Shown here one piece after another: positions 59,526 to 64,000 of a stretch of 64,000 bases of DNA. The first letter of the stretch is position 1; every line of letters starts with the position of its first letter. The notes below the pieces were generated by a model. That model ran no database searches, was not told where the DNA came from, and was given only the letters and a program-made list of their open reading frames with translations. The stretch lies in assembly GCF_036785885.1 (NCBI RefSeq), contig NC_092312.1:15332001-15396000 (forward strand), given 5' to 3'. The position numbers and the translations under genes are program-made. Source of the DNA: Coffea arabica (lineage: Eukaryota > Streptophyta > Magnoliopsida > Gentianales > Rubiaceae).

Positions 59526-59654
59526 TTTATTTGGATATAAATTATTGGTCAAAAAATTATTTACTTATATTATAAACACATTTTTTATTATCTTATAAAT
59601 ATCACATCATAAAAAGTATTACACTAATTATTTTAAATAATATCCTATTCAAGA
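59526..59654. mobile_element. MITE (TGTTTGGA-related family), copy D
   Basis: Starts TTTATTTGGATATAAATTAT and ends AATATCCTATTCAAG. The interior has AATATCACATCATAAAAAGT, similar to TACATCACATCATAAAAAAT in copy A. Confidence 0.5.
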
Positions 59655-62562
59655 ATGACTCTCAAAAGGTTGTGAACTACTAAATCATGGTGAATTTTGA
59701 TTGTACAAAAAAAAAAATAATATGTCAAAAGGTTTTGGGCTGAAACATACTCTATTATGAGACAAAAGCAAATATTACTTATCATGCATTGAGGTGATCG
59801 TTACTGTCATTTTATCTCAAAACTGCAGAATCCTTGTAAGTATTAGGAGTTTAGGTAATTTCTAAGCTAACCTTTTTATTTTACTGGCTACGCAACACCT
59901 TTTAAGTCTTTCTTTTTTTCCCAATTCAATAGCTCTAAGGTGCAAACTTGGAAAAGAAAATTGCGCATTTGAGGCAAATGCGTGAATCAACCGGAAAAAT
60001 GTGGCATAAAGACAAGGGCGTGTACACAGCTATATTAAAGCAAAGCAAAAGTCGCATCGCGGAACTGGAAACGAATCCCTCGTCATTGAAACATAAAATG
60101 TGGTATCAAGCATATAGCATGAATAAAAATAAAATAAACTTGATTGATAACGTTTCAGAGGACAGTGCAAATCATATATTTTATACATAGAAGAGAAGCG
60201 GTAGCAAGAAAATATAGGGGAAAGGCACATCCAGATAAGACTTCATAAAAGAATAAGTTTTGGTGGTTTTGGTTGAATTTATTTTATCTTATGCATTCAT
60301 GAAACAAAAGGAGAAAAAAAAAGCAGAAATCAATGCAAATTTTGAAGATTTTTCTGTTAAAAATCTGTAACAATCAAAAGATGATAAATAAGCAATCTTT
60401 CATTATCTCAATCTAATACACAAACTTGTAGTGTTAGTTATAGCATGAAGAAATTACTGTGTCGATTATGAGAGAACATAACTATATATGAAATATAGTA
60501 AATAGTGTGAGATCGATACACTATAAAGTATGACAATAAAAAACTCTCTTATATTGGTCAAAGGTGAAATTTCTTGCTTGATCAACAGTTTTTTTAAATG
60601 CTTTAGAATCTCATATTTCCGAATATATGTTTGTTGTTTCTTCCAAAATTTACTGCTGTCCTTATTATCTTTTGCACATATATCTTTTGAGTTTCACTAA
60701 TTGTTTCCATATCTTAATGTTTTTTATTTTTTTATTAATACTATCTTACAAGAGATAAAAAAAAAAGGTACAAATGGAACAAAATTATTATCTCATTTCT
60801 CAAAAGACTTTTTTAGTGATACTTTTGCTAACATTGATTGAAGTTGCAATCAAAATCTTAAATTCAGGAGAGGTTAGTACTGCTCTTCAAATATCAAAGG
60901 AGGTGAGTTCTCATGAGAGGTTTTTGCAATTATCGCAAAAAGAAATTCACACATCAACGTAGATGATAGGACCACGGGGTGCAACCGTTCCTGGTGATTT
61001 TGTGTATTTTGCACACTGTATAATTTTATTTGCACATGGTGTAATTTTGTTTGCACAACGTATAATTTTAGAACAAAATTTTATGAGCTCCACACACATT
61101 ATGAAAATCGAGGTACAAAATGCAATTTAGACCATATAATTTTTTGTGACCAAATCTTGGTCATGAACTGTGCGGAGAGACGATCGTCAGAAGGACGGTC
61201 CCTGCCCCTTATCCTAGATGATGCGACGTGGGACCCCGACAATCCAAGAAATGCCACGCCATCGGAATTTCGCGGCGGAGGAATTATGGGGGCTGATCTG
61301 ATCAGGGTATTGCATAATATAAATTGCATTAGCTCAGTTGATATAATTTAATAAGAAGTCTCACATGGAGATTGCCTAGGATTCCATGTCCCGTCTTTTT
61401 ATGTTTCTGCGACACCGTGCTGTAAAATTTGACCTCCTGGCCTGCCCACGGGCCAATGCCTTCCGGATCAAAGGACCATAAATTATTACTGTATTTACTA
61501 CTAGCAAGATTCTGCTAAAACAATAATGTAGTTTACAGACTACTAAATATTTTACTCCTGGTTAGTAAAGGTAAAATAGTACCATTTTTAAAAAAAATTT
61601 TCATTTTGAAGCAAAAGGGAAAACTTTCACAGCTAGATAAGTAGGTTTTGTGCAAATAATATAGCAATCCAGAATGAAAAGGAAGATAATTTTTTTAGTC
61701 TAGACTCTAGAGTTTTAAGCCGAAGGAAAGGAAACGAAGACAAATGGAATGATGATAAATTAATGAAAACTTTCTTTCCAAATGTGAGAAGAAAATATGG
61801 CGTTTGAAAATCCATGAATTGTCACATTTGTCTCAAAACAAACATCAAAAGTATAAATTTGAGAATCATTCCTTCCTCCTTTCTCTTCCACATGAAAAGG
61901 AAGTTGTCAACCTTTATCTTTTTCTTATTTTCTTTTGTCGTGTTTTCTTCTCTCTTTAACTCCCACACTGCTGGGCATTAAGGACCCCATACGTTTAGTT
62001 CTTTTCTTTTTCAAATTATCTCACAGACATCTTCTATCCCAGAAAAAAAAAAAAAAAAAAACTCACAGACATTCCTCCGAAAAGAAAGAGAAAAAAAAAG
62101 GGTATTCCGCAGACATTGTATGAAACACCCGACACAACAAAATCCAAAATGCAAAGGCATAAAACAGCTATTTTGACGATTTATGAAGGCATCCTTATTA
62201 GGTCGGGTTGAAGATGAGAAACCACACTTTCACCCTCTCTTATCACCCAAAGGACTCAGTAAAAGACTTGCAAGAGCAGCAACAATTATGAATTATCCGA
62301 GGTACTTCAAATTTCGCGATGGGATACCACTTCCATCATACTCGGCACATTTCGGTTGCATAAAAAGATGATCTTGGTCTTCCTGTCAACGTAAATATAA
62401 GGTTGATTTCTATTCTGAGAATGTAATTATCAGAAGGCCCCATGTCACAACTGGAGAGACCACCCAATGTTTACCTGTCTTTCCTAAGCCTGGGCATGGT
62501 CCAGAATCAGAATCAGAGTAGGAAGGGGAAAGCAGAGAACTAATTTGGACAAATATGTATAT

Positions 62563-62593
62563 GTATATGAATGTATGTATGTATGTGTATATC

Positions 62594-62628
<35 letters not shown>

Positions 62629-62629
62629 C

Positions 62630-62660
<31 letters not shown>
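62563..62660. repeat. Compound (TA)n(TG)n(TA)n microsatellite
   Basis: Alternating GTAT/TA, then TGTGTG, then TATATA tracts with brief interruptions. Confidence 0.85.
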
Positions 62661-63890
62661 GGTAAATACTAGTAATTTGGATATATGCTCCTGCGCAATT
62701 CCCTTCCGCACGTTCCAAATATTACTCAGCTGCATTTTCCATAATTCATTCACAATAGTTAAGCAGTGAAATCAGAAATGAGGCTCCCCATTCACTAAGT
62801 ATTAGGGACCACATTTACTACTTTTATCAAAATGTTAGGGACTAAAACTGCACAAATACTAAACATTAAGGAATAAAACTATAATTTTCCCCTTATTTGT
62901 AATAAATTTTTTAGCTGCATCATAAATATGTTTTTAATTACGTTTTAAAATTTTAAAAAATAATCTCCAATCCACACCCGTGCGTAAGGGAGTTTTGTTT
63001 ATTTGCCCGTTGCCTCACACTTTTTTTTTTTTTGGGGTGGTGGATTGCAAAGGTGAGAGACAGGCAGACATCCATTTTACATCGGAGCCACTCATTTAAT
63101 CGAAAGCCCACGCACTGTTGGGCAAGGCTGCCTAACCATTCATTTAATCTCCTCAAAATTCAACTCAATTAATGGAAGCCGTCGGACGTTTCAAGTCCCG
63201 CTCCCCCGGTCACTCACACCTGACGTGCAAAGTTTTCTACTTTACGAATTTGTTCGTCAGTGTAGTGGACTTCTTTTTAATCCTACTTTATTGATATCGG
63301 GTGACGAACGAATGATTACGCCCCCCGTTCGAAGAATTAACCCTTTACAGTCCAATCGTGTGCGCCTTCAATCGCCGAAACTTCTTTTGATTTCTTTATG
63401 AGAATGTGCTGCTGCCCTCCTCTTTTGTCTCTTCGCCAACGCGTTCAATGAAGCAAAATCGCCAGGATTGCTCCAATGGCCAAGGGGGGGATCTCTATTA
63501 TCAAGTTCAGAATTCAAATCTTAAATTTGACAGGCAATGGAAGGATTAAAAAAAAACATGAGAAAAAAAATTCAATAAAGCAAAGCCACGTGTTTCCACT
63601 ACTAATTTCGTTTTGCAATACTAACAGTTTAGTAGTTCAGTGCAGTGATCTTCCCAAATTGCAATAGACATAAATCCCTGTACGGGAGCCGAAAAATGAT
63701 AAACGGCGTCCGCACATTCCCCGCTTAGGAATTAGGATGGCAGGCGGAAATGGAAATGTAGAAATTTGACATCACAAGCGTCCACGCCGGTCCGGGACAG
63801 CCACGATTTAATTTAATACCCTTTTTGACGGTTTTCTACCCAATTCTGCGCCCCATTTAAACTCGTCGCTAAACCACTGCCATCAGCTCC

Positions 63891-63897
63891 TATAAAA
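63891..63897 (+). promoter_or_regulatory. TATA-like box near right edge
   Basis: TATAAAA lies in a less AT-rich stretch, about 55 bases before an ATG near 63949-63951 that stays open to the window edge (17 codons). It may mark the start of a gene beyond the window. Weak evidence. Confidence 0.3.
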
Positions 63898-64000
63898 TCG
63901 TTGCTCGTAGCCGTAGGCTTTGCCATTTGGTAGCGCACCCCTAAACGATGCATTCCTTATATAGACAGCGTACACTATATTTCTTCCACAATCGTTTTCA

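Larger units (their letters stand above)
58244..63890. other. Gene-poor right end with MITEs
   Basis: No gene could be established. Short frames such as 59948-60190 (Lys/Ser-rich, no domain) lack splice or family support. Holds MITE copies C and D, a compound (TA)n(GT)n microsatellite near 62563-62660, and A- and T-runs. Confidence 0.45.

Noticed and set aside
59948-60190. 80-codon frame with Lys/Ser-rich product
   Set aside because: No recognised domain, no splice context, and surrounding DNA is transposon-like.
1-64000. CRISPR arrays, bacterial operons, rRNA
   Set aside because: No regular spaced repeats, no ribosome binding sites and no rRNA-like sequence; gene structure is spliced and plant-like throughout.

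Overview
This window is nuclear DNA from a flowering plant. The coding sequence is broken by short GT-AG introns, the protein families are typical of plants, and the intergenic DNA is AT-rich and packed with plant transposon types (Helitron, MULE, hAT, MITEs, LTR leader, LINE-like piece). The families and transposon ends look eudicot, probably asterid; genus and species cannot be read from the sequence.

Host genes, left to right: (1) the 5' part of a choline-transporter-like (CTL/PNS1) membrane protein gene, minus strand, running off the left edge; (2) a complete seven-exon membrane-anchored cyclophilin resembling Arabidopsis CYP21-1, minus strand, 1733-6055; (3) a two-exon nodulin-like major facilitator protein, plus strand, 18777-22899; (4) two tandem GH10 endo-xylanase-like genes with a CBM22-type N-terminal region, plus strand, 42682-45728 and 47420-50254, with matching eight-exon architecture; (5) a three-exon thaumatin-like protein with a C-terminal Thr/Ser/Gly-rich tail and hydrophobic end, minus strand, 51590-53346. 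The right end, 57.2-64 kb, has no gene I could establish, although a TATA-like box and short open start lie at the extreme right edge.

The middle is dominated by one 13.4-kb Helitron (about 27164-40588, plus strand). In order it carries a 3-kb pyrimidine-rich leader with a tandem duplication, a Rep/helicase gene, an RPA70-like single-strand-binding protein gene, a clean four-exon gene for a protein with two B3 DNA-binding domains, and a canonical 3' hairpin plus CTAG terminus. The Rep and helicase halves are joined out of frame by an internal deletion, and the RPA-like gene has an early stop, so this copy is probably not autonomous. The B3 gene is intact. The Helitron sits inside a degenerate endogenous caulimovirid movement-protein-like fragment, with one half on each side. 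This gives an independent check on the insertion point, and a 5-bp direct repeat flanks the element, which is unusual for a Helitron.

The rest is transposon-derived. Several non-autonomous elements have target-site duplications visible by eye: MULE-like at 24483-25259, 54736-56162 and 56364-57235; a Mutator-like MITE at 23336-23999; and a hAT-like element at 54136-54664. There is also a recurring small MITE family, an LTR-retrotransposon leader remnant, and an RNase H-like remnant ending in poly(A).
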